A DNA stretch of 64,000 nt from UBA3263 sp964586765 (GCA_964586765.1 CAZPHN010000009.1:13150-77149), one strand, 5' to 3'; counted from the first letter of the stretch, positions 24,305-33,979 are shown. Program-made: numbers and translations. Notes: generated by a model from the letters alone, not told the origin.

Positions 24305-26584
24305 TTAGATTGCGATTTTAGCTGTTTTGGTCGGGGTCTTGATGATGTAGAGACCGCGGGGCAAGCCTTGGAGCGACTCGCCGACCTTTACGCCGCGCAT
24401 GTCGTAGACCTCAGCTTTTCCGTCAACGCCTAATTCGCTGATGCCGACGGTTGAATCGTTTAGGTTCAGCAACACTGTGTCCTCGCCGGCAAGATGTGAC
24501 GGAACATATGACTCGTTGCGGCTGATGGTGCGTCCTTCGGCGGCAAACGCGGGTTTACCGGTTTCGGCAAGCATGCAGAATGTATGCGCGCTTTCGGGAG
24601 CGTCGGCGGCGAAGAGGCTGCCGCTCAAATGGTTTTCGGTGGCGCGGGAGTTGACTTTAGCCATCCGGCTCTCCGTTGAGTCCGCTACAAAGTTAAGCGT
24701 AATCTCAGCCTGTGCTGATCTGATTATCACGGGCTTACCCGCTTCAACGAAGTTATGGTCAATCTCGCTCAGGTCGAGCATATTGTCGTTGAGCTGACCG
24801 ATATAGACCTCAGCGTCGGTGCTGAACGCAAACGGCATGGTTATGTTGGCATAATAATATCCGTCGCTATACGCAAGGTCGGTGAGCGTAATCGAGTTGA
24901 CTTCTTCGAGATACCACCATGAGTAGGGAGTACCGGTAGCCCATGTGGTTACGTAGCCCGTGTTGATATGAGGAACGCTCAGTGCGCGCGAACCTGCGGC
25001 AAAAGTGCCTCCGGTGGGGCTAACCTTGTCGAATGCAATCTCATCGCCGTTGCGAACCATATAGAACAGCCCCGGGTCGGTATCCGACGTTCCGTTCTGG
25101 ACCTCTGCTGCCTGACTTGCCTCGGCTACATAAGTGCCTTGCGCTGCAAGAGTGACCTTGTCGCCCACGGTTTCAATTCTGAAAAGCTGCTGAGGGTTGC
25201 TTGCGTCAAGGTCTGCGCCAATGAGCATCTTGTTGTCGTCCATGGTCAGATACTTGTCGCTATGGTGCTTGTTGCGAATGCGATAGAGTGTGAGCGGCGT
25301 AAGGGGTTCGGGTTCGGGCTCAATCACCGTTACCGTACAGGAGGCTTCGGCATTGCCATCGGCACTACGCACTGTGATTACGGCTGAGCCGACTTTGAGG
25401 GCTGTGACAAGACCGCTGTCGTCAACCGAAACGGTTTCCGGGTCAGACGATGACCACTCTACGGCTACGTTGTCGGCATCAGCCGGCATAACGGTAGCTT
25501 CCAGTTGGACGGAGTCGCCGGGATTAAGTTCGAGTTCATTGTCGCTGAGTTCAATCTCAGCCACCCAAACGGGCTGAATCTCCTCAATATTCAGGAAGTC
25601 TTTCCACTGGTATGCCGCACGATAAGCCTCGCTGCATCCCTGAGGAACGTAAAGAATGCAGGTCTGCTTATAGTAGCTGAAAACAGAATATTCGCAAGAA
25701 GGAGGATTGACAGCATAAGAATAAATAGTCTCAAGGCTGCTGCAGCCGTAGAAAGCATATTCGCCGATAGAAGTAACGGAGTTGGGGATGGTGACCGAAG
25801 TCAGGCTGCTGCAGCCGTAGAAAGCCTCCATGCCAATAGAAGTAACGGAGTTGGGGATGGTGACCGAAGTCAGGTCGCTGCAGCCGCAGAAAGTATTGTC
25901 GCCAATAGAAGTAACAGAGTTGGGGATGATAACCGAAGTCAGACCATAGCAACCGCAGAAAGTATTGTCGCCGATAGATGTAACAGAGTTTGGGATGGTA
26001 ACCGAAGTCAGACCGCTGCAGCCGTTGAAAGCATAGTCGCCGATAGAGGTAACGGAGTTGGGGATGGTAACTGAAGTCAGGCTGGTGCAGTCGTTGAAAG
26101 CATAGTCGCCGATAGAGGTAACGGAGTTGGGGATGGTTACCGAGGTCAGACCGTGGCATCCGTAGAAAGCTTTGATACCGATAGAGGTAACTGAGTTGGA
26201 AATGGTGACCGATGTAAGGCGTAAGCAGTTGTAGAAAGCATAGTCGCCAATAGAGGTAACGGAGTTGGGGATGGTAACCGACGTCAGGGTGTAGCAATCC
26301 CTGAAAGCATTGTCACCAATATAAACGAGGGTATACTCAATATCGCCGTTTATAGGATTTGTAGGTAAAACTAGGTCACCAGCAACTTTATTTCCTGCAG
26401 TGCAAGAGGGATAGCCCGTTCCATCCATGGTTTTGCAGGTTTTTGCCTCTTCGTCAATGACGGTGTAGGTGATAGTTTGACCCTCGTAGGTGTAGGTAAA
26501 GTCGCGAGCACTCATTGCAAGCGGGAGTAGCAATGCCAGCAGCACGAGCCTGCGCCTGAGGGATTGTTTGTAGAGATTGTTCAT
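24305..26584 (-). CDS. BspA-like leucine-rich repeat surface protein with Ig-like domain
   Basis: The 759-residue secreted protein has a signal peptide (RRRLVLLALLLPLAMSA). About nine LRR_5 repeats of 23 residues follow (core LTSVTIPNSVTSIG, about 95-300). A Big_2 immunoglobulin-like domain covers about 340-425 and has WSSSDPETVSVDDSGLVTA. A beta-rich region of about 300 residues comes next. The C-terminal tail (VYDMRGVKVGE, then GLYIIKT) resembles sorting domains. BspA-type proteins bind host matrix proteins and other bacteria. It lies 35 nt downstream of the MBL-fold gene on the same strand. Confidence 0.9.
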   Translation of the reverse strand: MNNLYKQSLRRRLVLLALLLPLAMSARDFTYTYEGQTITYTVIDEEAKTCKTMDGTGYPSCTAGNKVAGDLVLPTNPINGDIEYTLVYIGDNAFRDCYTLTSVTIPNSVTSIGDYAFYNCLRLTSVTISNSVTSIGIKAFYGCHGLTSVTIPNSVTSIGDYAFNDCTSLTSVTIPNSVTSIGDYAFNGCSGLTSVTIPNSVTSIGDNTFCGCYGLTSVIIPNSVTSIGDNTFCGCSDLTSVTIPNSVTSIGMEAFYGCSSLTSVTIPNSVTSIGEYAFYGCSSLETIYSYAVNPPSCEYSVFSYYKQTCILYVPQGCSEAYRAAYQWKDFLNIEEIQPVWVAEIELSDNELELNPGDSVQLEATVMPADADNVAVEWSSSDPETVSVDDSGLVTALKVGSAVITVRSADGNAEASCTVTVIEPEPEPLTPLTLYRIRNKHHSDKYLTMDDNKMLIGADLDASNPQQLFRIETVGDKVTLAAQGTYVAEASQAAEVQNGTSDTDPGLFYMVRNGDEIAFDKVSPTGGTFAAGSRALSVPHINTGYVTTWATGTPYSWWYLEEVNSITLTDLAYSDGYYYANITMPFAFSTDAEVYIGQLNDNMLDLSEIDHNFVEAGKPVIIRSAQAEITLNFVADSTESRMAKVNSRATENHLSGSLFAADAPESAHTFCMLAETGKPAFAAEGRTISRNESYVPSHLAGEDTVLLNLNDSTVGISELGVDGKAEVYDMRGVKVGESLQGLPRGLYIIKTPTKTAKIAI
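25735..26300 (-). repeat. In-gene tandem repeat of about 69 bp, eight to nine units
   Basis: The leucine-rich repeats are also near-identical at DNA level, with the unit including GTAACGGAGTTGGGGATGGT on the plus strand. Units differ mainly at the codons before LTSVTIPN. High identity allows unit gain or loss by recombination or slippage. Confidence 0.85.
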
Positions 26585-26619
26585 AAATGATATGGTTTAT
26601 TTGATTTAGTTTAATTAAT

Positions 26620-27819
26620 TTATTTATATATTTTTCCTATTCCGACGAGTTTGGTTTCGGGATGTTCGTTAATTACGACGACTTCCGCGCCTTGGTCTTT
26701 CAGTGCTTCAATAATTTTGTAGCAAGGGTGGTTATAGCGGTTGTCTGCCCCCACGCTTGCAAAACAGAGCGGGAACTTAAAGGCATTATCTGACTTAGGC
26801 AGAATCAAATCGCCATTGCCTGATCTTGCCCCATGGTGGGAAATCTGCAATGCACCGATTTGAGAGATTTGGCTAACATTTAACTCATTATAGAATTCGT
26901 TGAGCCACGTTAGATTGACCGCAATATCGCCGAAATACACGCATCCGGTAGGGTAATCAGCGTATTCGGCATAAAGATTCATTTCCGGAGATGTCAGGTT
27001 TAACCTGCTGCCTAAGGCAGTATGGGTCAGAAATTTGAAATAGCGGAAATTCTCGGCTTCTCCAACAATATTTGAGTAGACAACCAGTGAATGTTCGTTT
27101 TTGAGCTTAAGACTCTTGTAAATCTGCGTTAATTCTTCAAAGTTTTTCGGGTCGGTAATATATCCGCCATTATTATTTGATGTCAGTTTCTCATAATCGA
27201 GCAGCAGCGATTCTTTAACGGCATCAATAAACTTATCAAAATAATTATCAAATTTCGGAGCGAAGACAACATATTCCATCAGCTTCTGCGTGTTCGCTTT
27301 GGGATTATTCATCCAAATCAGGCTATTGCTCGCCAGCTCGATTATATGTTGACCTTCTTGGTCGCTAAGGTTCAGACTGTCGCTCAAATTTGGATTTTGA
27401 CCTTCGTCGGAGGGATGTACGCGAATTATGCGCGGATTATTGGGGAAGACCTTTTCGATATTCCGATAGGTTTCGTAGTCGAATTGTTCTTCATCGAAAT
27501 ATTTGCTGAATATTTCGAGAACCGTCAACTGGGCATCGGAGATAAACGGGATAACAACGTTTTTGGGCTTCAATTGATGGATTTGATTGATGTGGTCCCG
27601 GTCAAAATGAGAAATAAAGAGCACATCAACTTCCCTATCCGTCATATCGTCGTTGATAATGTTTCCGATAATGGTTGCGGAGTCATTGGAAAAGCTGCCG
27701 CAATCATAAACGGCACGGAAAAGCCTGAGGTAGCTGTCGGGGGTTTGTTGGTAAACCTCCGCGGCATAAAAGGCTCCTTGACCGACCGGATAGAAGGTAC
27801 GCTTGAAGAGCAGTTTCAT
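26620..27819 (-). CDS. Metallo-beta-lactamase-fold hydrolase (ComEC/Rec2-like cytosolic type)
   Basis: The 399-residue protein carries ISHFDRDHINQI (69-80), a variant of the metal motif in which the usual H-x-H-x-D-H reads H71-x-D-x-D-H76. A later SHHGARSGNG segment supplies another histidine pair. There is no signal peptide or membrane domain. The start is set at ATG 27819; a TTG three codons earlier is possible. Such stand-alone MBL proteins are frequent beside defence or mobile genes, but substrates are unknown. It has a leader of about 325 nt from the promoter at 28148. Confidence 0.8.
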   Translation of the reverse strand: MKLLFKRTFYPVGQGAFYAAEVYQQTPDSYLRLFRAVYDCGSFSNDSATIIGNIINDDMTDREVDVLFISHFDRDHINQIHQLKPKNVVIPFISDAQLTVLEIFSKYFDEEQFDYETYRNIEKVFPNNPRIIRVHPSDEGQNPNLSDSLNLSDQEGQHIIELASNSLIWMNNPKANTQKLMEYVVFAPKFDNYFDKFIDAVKESLLLDYEKLTSNNNGGYITDPKNFEELTQIYKSLKLKNEHSLVVYSNIVGEAENFRYFKFLTHTALGSRLNLTSPEMNLYAEYADYPTGCVYFGDIAVNLTWLNEFYNELNVSQISQIGALQISHHGARSGNGDLILPKSDNAFKFPLCFASVGADNRYNHPCYKIIEALKDQGAEVVVINEHPETKLVGIGKIYK

Positions 27820-27829
27820 TGGCTGCAAA

Positions 27830-28147
27830 AAGTGCCGCGGGGTCCACTTCGTTGGCTATTAGGTAGTTAGAAAAGGAAAAGCGCGAGGACCTTATCATTC
27901 TGTCCGTCCTGTTTATAGAGGCCTTCGCATTGCCCATTAAGGTAGAACGAACAGAGCAGATGCCTCACGCGGGATTACATACGTGTAACCACATAAGGCG
28001 TCTATCTCTGTCTCATTCTTGACCTTAATCAGAAAGTTGCGAAGTTTCTATAAACCAAGAACGAGCGTCGGATAAACGCTTTCAAAATATGTCATGTCAG
28101 CCCCGCCCTCAGCCCGCGACCGGGCACCTGCAAACGGTCTGACGCCG
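27830..28147 (-). ncRNA. Long untranslated leader or independent small RNA, unidentified
   Basis: This stretch of about 318 nt lies between a good promoter (28178-28148) and the MBL-fold gene. Its first 50 nt on the minus strand are GC-rich with complementary blocks (GTCAG near 28137 with CTGAC near 28100; GACCG with CGGTC), unlike the AT-rich surroundings. Several further short inverted repeats follow. I see no good coding frame. I could not match it to tmRNA, RNase P, SRP or 6S RNA landmarks. It may be a structured 5' leader or a separate RNA. Confidence 0.4.
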
Positions 28148-28178
28148 CAAATTTACAAAAATAATCTGTAATTGGCAA
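28148..28178 (-). promoter_or_regulatory. Promoter upstream of the leader RNA and MBL-fold gene
   Basis: The minus strand carries TTG (28178-28176), a 20-nt gap and TAAATTTG (28155-28148), a close consensus match. Confidence 0.7.
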
Positions 28179-28188
28179 GTGCATTTCC

Positions 28189-28280
28189 TGCTTGGGAGAA
28201 GCACGCGTCCCCGCGTGCTTGTAACTAATTGGGATACAAGGATGTTTCAGGCATGCGAGGACGCATGCCTCTCCCAAGCA
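28189..28280 (+). repeat. Two-hairpin palindromic intergenic repeat (BIME-like), copy 4
   Basis: Outer ends TGCTTGGGAG and CTCCCAAGCA are exact inverted repeats. The left inner palindrome AAGCACGCGTCCCCGCGTGCTT equals copy 3, and the right one is GGCATGCGAGGACGCATGCC. The spacer again contains GTAACTAATTGGGATA. Confidence 0.85.
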
Positions 28281-28290
28281 ATGATGCCAC

Positions 28291-28328
28291 AAAAACGGAG
28301 CTATCTAAACTTGTTAGATAGCTCCGTT
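28291..28328 (-). terminator. Intrinsic terminator of the M60 peptidase gene
   Basis: A 15-bp perfect stem (28314-28328 with 28294-28308) and a 5-nt loop are followed on the minus strand by a T-run (28295-28291). It lies 25 nt after the stop at 28353. Confidence 0.88.
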
Positions 28329-28352
28329 GGTATAACAGGATGTTAAGGTGGA

Positions 28353-31300
28353 TTATTTGATCAGGACTTTTTTGCCGTTGATGATGTAGATACCCGGGGA
28401 GGAGATGCGGCTGAGGCGCAGACCCTGAAGGGTGTAGATTACGGGAGTGGTAGTGTCTGTCTCACTGATTTCGTCAATCGATACGGTTGATGACGGCGAC
28501 TCCTTGATTGCCAACAGGGTGTTGTAGTGGGGCAGGAGGGCGGCGTATGACTGATTGTAGTGAGAGTGAGACGTGTTCGGCGCGTTCAATACAATTTCGG
28601 AGTTGCGACACTGGCGCAAGGCAGCGATTATGTCTCCTTCGTTTGATTTAGGATAGCTGTCAGTATCAGGAACAGAGGTCACGTTGTGAGTAGCAAGACC
28701 GAATTCGCTGACGGCGAAGAAGGAATGACCATTGCTGACACCATTATAGGAGTCAGTTACAGACTTGCGGCTGCTAATAACGGTGAAGCGGATATGGGCA
28801 GTTCCGGCGGGCACTTCGAATGTTTCAGATTCGAATGTGGTAGCATGGGTAATAGGAAGAACTGAGTCGTCAAGTTCCTGAGCCGTGGTCCATGTGTGAC
28901 CGTCGGCGGAATACTCGATGACGGCTTCAACGGGAGCATAGGTATTGGTGGATTGGTTGCGGGTCTTATAGGTCAGTACCATATGGGTTTCTTCCTCCTG
29001 TGTCGGCTCGGGGAGCTCAATCTGGATGTAGTGGTCGAGTCCGTCAGTGGTGTTGCCGTCATAGTTGCTGTGGAAGTAGGTGTTTTGGTTGTTGTCAAAG
29101 AGTACTTGCCATGATGACAGGTGGTCACCGGCATTCTGACCGGTATATTCCGCATTGGTTGAATAATGGTCAACAGTGAGCGTCAACGGAGTTACTTCCT
29201 CATTGTTTGTTCCGATTTCGGCTGCAATAGTGCGGGTTTGGTCAATCAAGTCGCGCAGGCGTTCGGAATTACGGTTCATTGCGTCGAGCAGCGGCTGGTA
29301 TTTCTCGGTCAGCTGTTCAGTAGCCGACGTCAGTTGTTCGTTGGTAGCATCTGAGGCGCGGACCGCCTTGGCAGATTGAAGCTCATTATAGAGGTCAAGC
29401 ATCATTTCAGAGGTCACGAAAGTGGAGTGTTCGCCCGGGAACGCAGCTACAATGCCGCCCGTAACTTCGATTGTGCCTGCTTGGGCAAGAAGAGATTCAG
29501 AGTGTTCAATTATGTCGTCAAGAGCAAACAGATAAGCTTTGCGTTCGGCATTGTCGATAAGTTCGATGGTCCACTGCGAGGCATCGGCACCGGTGGTCCA
29601 ACGTACTATCTGGTTACCGTTGCTGGCGTGAATAGCTTTGTGACTAGCGGCAATGTCTGCGGCAAGAGAGATGAAACCGGGAGAGTGGATTTCGGCGATA
29701 AATTTCTGGGGTTCATCAGAAAGCGGCAGCGGAGTTTCATCGGTATCCGGGATACGAAGATACTTATAAGCGGAGATGCTCTTGATATAGAAGCCTTCGG
29801 CATCATCAGAGGGGGAGAATATCCACTGCTGAGCTTTGTTTTCCATGTTAACGTTGTTAGTTACCGGTATGACAGCATTGGCGTCTGCGTTAGGCTGAAT
29901 GCCACGTTCTCCCTTAAGTTTATTATATGTAAACACATAGATTCCATTGGGTTCAATCCAGATTGTGTTTTCGGGAGTAAGTTCGATAGATTCAGCAGCG
30001 ATAACCTCATTGTTAAGGTCGGTATAAAGCTCTACGATATTGTCGGCGTTAAGTTCGTTATTGTCAACGGTGTTCTTTACGTCATCACGGATATTTTTGA
30101 GGTCAGTTACGAGTTCAGGCTTTATGTAACCTACCTTGCGACTGGAGAAGTCGGCTTTTGCGAGCACGGTGTCCGCTTTATCAAGCAACTGAGCAATGAT
30201 TTCGGCTTTTGCGTCCAGACTGCCGTCATGAATTACGTCGATAACTTCAACTTCTTCATTTTCGCCGGTCACTACGTTAAATGATACGTTGCCGGTAGAG
30301 ATTTTTTCTGCTGCAGCAGGCGAAACTTCGAAGGTGGTGTCGTTACTGAAGCCAATGAGCTTGCCGTTTTCATCGTAAATGATGAAGCCGACGCCGCCGG
30401 TGGCTCCGCTTACGGTTACAGTTGTGCCGGTGATGACAAACTCATAGTCTCCGCTGACGGTGTCTGCGCCGGGAGCAAAGTCTTTCAGTGCGCCCATGGT
30501 TCCGGCATCAGCGGGTGAACACCAGTCGGCATAACCGGGTTTGGTCGAGCCTACACGGTCATCGATAAAGATGATTGAGGTGTTCTTTTCCCAGCCGTTT
30601 TCTTTGGCAAGCTGTGCAACTTCAGCTTTCCATTCTTCAATTTCTTCTTCCGACAGGTAGGAGGTATATGCGGTATAGTCACCAATGTAGTAACCATCCT
30701 GAGGAATAAAGAAGCCCCATGAGTCAAAGAAGTCGGTAAGATCTTCGCCGGCGGCTATGCAACACATCTTAGCGAAGTGGAGAAGGTCATCCTTTGCGTT
30801 AAGATGGGCAGTGCTGCTTTTTTGAAGCGGGTTGTCGCGCAGAAGTTCGTAGAGGCGCGGATAGAATTTCTTATTATGTCCGGTAGCATGGTAGTAGAGC
30901 CAGAGCTGGAACCACATACGTGTGGTGCCCCAAGTGTCATGCTGGTGGAAATTGTAACCTTTATTGAAGAAGTCGGTTTGGACAGATGGGAGCGATGCAC
31001 GCGAGGTCTTGTCGCCGCGATAGAAGAGCGCGATGTTTGAGAAAACGTTGTTGCTCTCCTCGGTAGTGCCGGCAATGTTCATCGGTCCTTGGTTCATGTG
31101 ACCGAACTCATGGGCGGGTCCCCAGAGGTCCATTGTCGGGAACTCCATAATAATAGAACGCAGAGTAGAGATATTATAATTGGTTCTATACCATGTTGCG
31201 CTCATGTATCCGGTAGTACGGGAAAGACCCATCAGGCGGTTGTTGAAGTAGAGATGATAATCTGACGGAGCGATTTCATCTCCTTCAAGGGGATCATACC

Positions 31301-33776
31301 AGTCGCGTCCGGCTGCTTTTTCAGCGCGGATAACATCGTCGCTCATCAGACCCATAACCAACTGCTCGGCAACGAACATGTCATCCCAAGCATTCATTGT
31401 GGCGTTCAAATCGAAATTCCCGGCAGCATATTCTTCGGGAGTGAGGAGATTTTTAAGACCGGGATGGTCATTGCCGTTTTCATCGCTTGCATTGTCAAAG
31501 TGGAGATAAAGCATGCAATGCTCGGAAATAAGGCAGAAACGTGAATTACGCGCGCGGTCACGGTAGTAGAACCAGTCTTCGTTAGTGTCCGGGGTATACA
31601 GCTCATCGCCCACGGAATTGAAGAAGCCATTTATTGAGCCGCCTTCAATGTGGATTTTAATGTCATCGTAGTCGCTCAGGGGGTGAATGCGTTCGCGACC
31701 CTGATTAGTGCTTACTGTGTAGTAAACTACTATTTGTGCACAATCCCTTAAACAGGGAATTACATTCAGACCTTCGTGAAGTTCTGTACCGTCGGCATAT
31801 CTGTTGAGTACGGTAACATCATCATCGGCTGTGCGCTGAGCGAGATATAAGGTAGAGCCTTCGGTTGCACCCTTGTCAACCATAACATAGAGAGTCGAGC
31901 CGGTGTCGCCAAGAATACCTGTGATATTGTTGAAGTTGGTATATGCCTGAATACGGGTCATGTTTGAAACCCTGTCACATTCAGAGTATGGCTCAATCAT
32001 CTGGACGCGGAATTTTTTCGCGTGGTCGCTGTCCCATTGAATCGATGAATTCATGGGGTCTGTTTCAGACCAGTCGTTGGTTCGTACCTTCATTACCATC
32101 TGGCGCAGAACTTCAGGGAGATCAAGATAGACGCTGTTCTGCTGAAGTTGCTGGATGCTCATCGAGGCATATTCCGGATTGAGCTGCGTGCATGTCTTAT
32201 CAGCAAAAATGAGGTTAAGCGAATTTTCGAGATTGCCTTGAACAACATGGTCCCATGTATTGCGTTTGGCTTCTACGTCTGCCTCGGTTATATCAGACAT
32301 GAGGTTCATGTGCCAATATGTGGGTATTTCGTTAGTGTTCCAGCAAACCATTTTTTTGCCGGCAGCCTCATGGGCAAAGCCGTAAATTTTTTGGTTACCC
32401 GTGAGCTCCAGTACGCTTTGCGGCTCAAAAACAAAACCATACTCACGTAATTCGAAATGGAGTACTGACTTGGCTGGATCAGGATTAGCTGTACCTACAA
32501 TACTCCACGGTTTGCTGATTTCCAAGGGGCTCATCAGCGCACCTCCGCTACGGTAGTTACGAAGAATGTATCCGGTGCCATCTTCGGCAGCCTCCACAAC
32601 CCAGAGCTGACTTTCATCACTCGAGTCGGCGGCTACGCAGACTGCCTCGGTGCCATTATGGATTAGAGCATCACCATATTTAGCGTTAACAATCTGATAG
32701 ACCCTGTTAGGCTCAATTTCAGTAGCGCAATTATATTTATCGGGCCAGTTGGCTCGTTCAGCAGCGATGGAAGCGTCGTCATAGGTATCTATGAGATTGA
32801 CTCGCCATAGTGATTTACCATCTCCTTTACCCCATGAGTAAAGTTGATTGCTGTTATTACAATGAGCATAATTCTGGGAGTTTTCCTTTCCATCAGGATA
32901 AATAAGGTATGAATCCGAATTTTCGCCTAATGATTCTATATGCATGACTGAGCCGTCGGCAGGGAGATAGGTATGGGCTGCCCAATATGCCTGAGTGCGT
33001 AGCGGTGCAATCATGTAATCGCCGGTAGCGAGACTACGCAGATAGAAGCCCGACCCGTTTGGAGCAGACTCCGTCACCCATAGCTGCGATTTATCCGCTT
33101 GATTCGGTTGAACGCAATTAATGTTTCCATGGCCGTCGGTTGCCGACATGGCATTATTGCTTACGGAATTAATAAACTGATACACCTTGTTGGGCTCGAT
33201 TGCTAATGGATGCCATTCCTCTTTAAGCCAATTGGCTTTGTAGGCATCAATTGTTGCTTTGTCAAGATCAATCTGAGTAAAACTCCATCGTGATGCGGGG
33301 GCAAGGTTACCATAGCAAATTACCATGGTGCCTGCACCGCCGTTGGCATGTGCATAACCGTCTTGTAATATATAAGATGACGATATGCTATGTCCTAATG
33401 CCTGAATAGACGTATTTGGGATACTATCGTTTATAATAAACGACATTGTATGCGGGTCAGGATTTTTTGAGAATGTCGTTACCCAATAATTGTTTTTTTT
33501 GATGGGAGAGGTCATATACGTTCCGGTAACAATGTCGCGCAGATAGTATCCTGACCTGTCAGCATTACTTTCAGCCACCCATAATTGATGTGGGTTCGCT
33601 TCATTAATCGTAGTGACAGTTATGTTGCCGATAATGGCAGGACCTGTCATTGCCATGGCAGTGTTGTAATGGTTCGTAATCCGATACACGCCACCCTCTT
33701 CTAATTCAACCTTAGCCGAGACTGTAAGCCCGGATAGCAGAATCAATGATGAACAAATGATTGATTTAAGGTTCAT
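28353..33776 (-). CDS. Giant secreted M60-family (enhancin-like) metallopeptidase
   Basis: The 1807-residue protein has a signal peptide ending SGLTVSAK. Three or more lectin-like repeats, each opening near a VYxIxN strand and using a QLWVxE core, lie within about 25-500. The gluzincin catalytic site is HEFGH (889-893) in GPAHEFGHMNQG, with Glu906/907 as likely third zinc ligand. Another lectin-like repeat sits near 1310-1440 (QQWIFSPSDD). A discoidin-like F5/8C segment follows at about 1570-1700 (ADGHTWTTAQELD). The tail GIYIINGKKVLIK ends the protein. M60 peptidases cleave mucin-type O-glycoproteins, fitting a mucosal commensal. Confidence 0.9.
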   Translation of the reverse strand: MNLKSIICSSLILLSGLTVSAKVELEEGGVYRITNHYNTAMAMTGPAIIGNITVTTINEANPHQLWVAESNADRSGYYLRDIVTGTYMTSPIKKNNYWVTTFSKNPDPHTMSFIINDSIPNTSIQALGHSISSSYILQDGYAHANGGAGTMVICYGNLAPASRWSFTQIDLDKATIDAYKANWLKEEWHPLAIEPNKVYQFINSVSNNAMSATDGHGNINCVQPNQADKSQLWVTESAPNGSGFYLRSLATGDYMIAPLRTQAYWAAHTYLPADGSVMHIESLGENSDSYLIYPDGKENSQNYAHCNNSNQLYSWGKGDGKSLWRVNLIDTYDDASIAAERANWPDKYNCATEIEPNRVYQIVNAKYGDALIHNGTEAVCVAADSSDESQLWVVEAAEDGTGYILRNYRSGGALMSPLEISKPWSIVGTANPDPAKSVLHFELREYGFVFEPQSVLELTGNQKIYGFAHEAAGKKMVCWNTNEIPTYWHMNLMSDITEADVEAKRNTWDHVVQGNLENSLNLIFADKTCTQLNPEYASMSIQQLQQNSVYLDLPEVLRQMVMKVRTNDWSETDPMNSSIQWDSDHAKKFRVQMIEPYSECDRVSNMTRIQAYTNFNNITGILGDTGSTLYVMVDKGATEGSTLYLAQRTADDDVTVLNRYADGTELHEGLNVIPCLRDCAQIVVYYTVSTNQGRERIHPLSDYDDIKIHIEGGSINGFFNSVGDELYTPDTNEDWFYYRDRARNSRFCLISEHCMLYLHFDNASDENGNDHPGLKNLLTPEEYAAGNFDLNATMNAWDDMFVAEQLVMGLMSDDVIRAEKAAGRDWYDPLEGDEIAPSDYHLYFNNRLMGLSRTTGYMSATWYRTNYNISTLRSIIMEFPTMDLWGPAHEFGHMNQGPMNIAGTTEESNNVFSNIALFYRGDKTSRASLPSVQTDFFNKGYNFHQHDTWGTTRMWFQLWLYYHATGHNKKFYPRLYELLRDNPLQKSSTAHLNAKDDLLHFAKMCCIAAGEDLTDFFDSWGFFIPQDGYYIGDYTAYTSYLSEEEIEEWKAEVAQLAKENGWEKNTSIIFIDDRVGSTKPGYADWCSPADAGTMGALKDFAPGADTVSGDYEFVITGTTVTVSGATGGVGFIIYDENGKLIGFSNDTTFEVSPAAAEKISTGNVSFNVVTGENEEVEVIDVIHDGSLDAKAEIIAQLLDKADTVLAKADFSSRKVGYIKPELVTDLKNIRDDVKNTVDNNELNADNIVELYTDLNNEVIAAESIELTPENTIWIEPNGIYVFTYNKLKGERGIQPNADANAVIPVTNNVNMENKAQQWIFSPSDDAEGFYIKSISAYKYLRIPDTDETPLPLSDEPQKFIAEIHSPGFISLAADIAASHKAIHASNGNQIVRWTTGADASQWTIELIDNAERKAYLFALDDIIEHSESLLAQAGTIEVTGGIVAAFPGEHSTFVTSEMMLDLYNELQSAKAVRASDATNEQLTSATEQLTEKYQPLLDAMNRNSERLRDLIDQTRTIAAEIGTNNEEVTPLTLTVDHYSTNAEYTGQNAGDHLSSWQVLFDNNQNTYFHSNYDGNTTDGLDHYIQIELPEPTQEEETHMVLTYKTRNQSTNTYAPVEAVIEYSADGHTWTTAQELDDSVLPITHATTFESETFEVPAGTAHIRFTVISSRKSVTDSYNGVSNGHSFFAVSEFGLATHNVTSVPDTDSYPKSNEGDIIAALRQCRNSEIVLNAPNTSHSHYNQSYAALLPHYNTLLAIKESPSSTVSIDEISETDTTTPVIYTLQGLRLSRISSPGIYIINGKKVLIK

Positions 33777-33828
33777 ATAAAAAACTATTAATTAACAAAA
33801 GCACCCCGGAATTATACTCCGGAACATG

Positions 33829-33859
33829 CAAATTTACGCAAAAAACCTCGCTACCACCA
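33829..33859 (-). promoter_or_regulatory. Promoter of the M60 peptidase gene
   Basis: The minus strand has TTG (33859-33857), a 20-nt gap and TAAATTTG (33836-33829), about 53 nt before the ATG. A short hairpin (CCGGA 33806-33810 with TCCGG 33818-33822) lies in the leader. Nothing else is evident in 33860-33979. Confidence 0.7.
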
Positions 33860-33979
33860 ATTATTGTGAAAAAATCCGTGACAAAACTTCCCTAAGGTTT
33901 CTTTAATGACTTATAACGCAACATTGAACCAATGTTAGTTAAATATTGTTTCAATAAAAACAGAAAAAATATATATCCA

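Noticed and set aside
25505..26297. Repetitive ORFs on other frames of the leucine-rich repeat region
   Set aside because: They are the tandem DNA repeat read in wrong frames, giving repetitive but meaningless peptides.
27704..27937. Minus-strand ORF of 77 codons across the MBL gene start
   Set aside because: It overlaps the 5' end of the MBL-fold gene in another frame and has no domain pattern; the MBL frame has clear metal-binding motifs.
27830..28147. tmRNA, RNase P or 6S RNA identity for the GC-rich leader
   Set aside because: GGGGCTGAC near 28100 recalls a tmRNA start, but no TTCGA T-arm, tag reading frame or CCA-type end follows; RNase P and SRP landmarks are also absent.
29376..30284. 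302-codon plus-strand ORF opposite the M60 gene
   Set aside because: Antisense shadow in the long M60 peptidase gene; no signal peptide or motif of its own.
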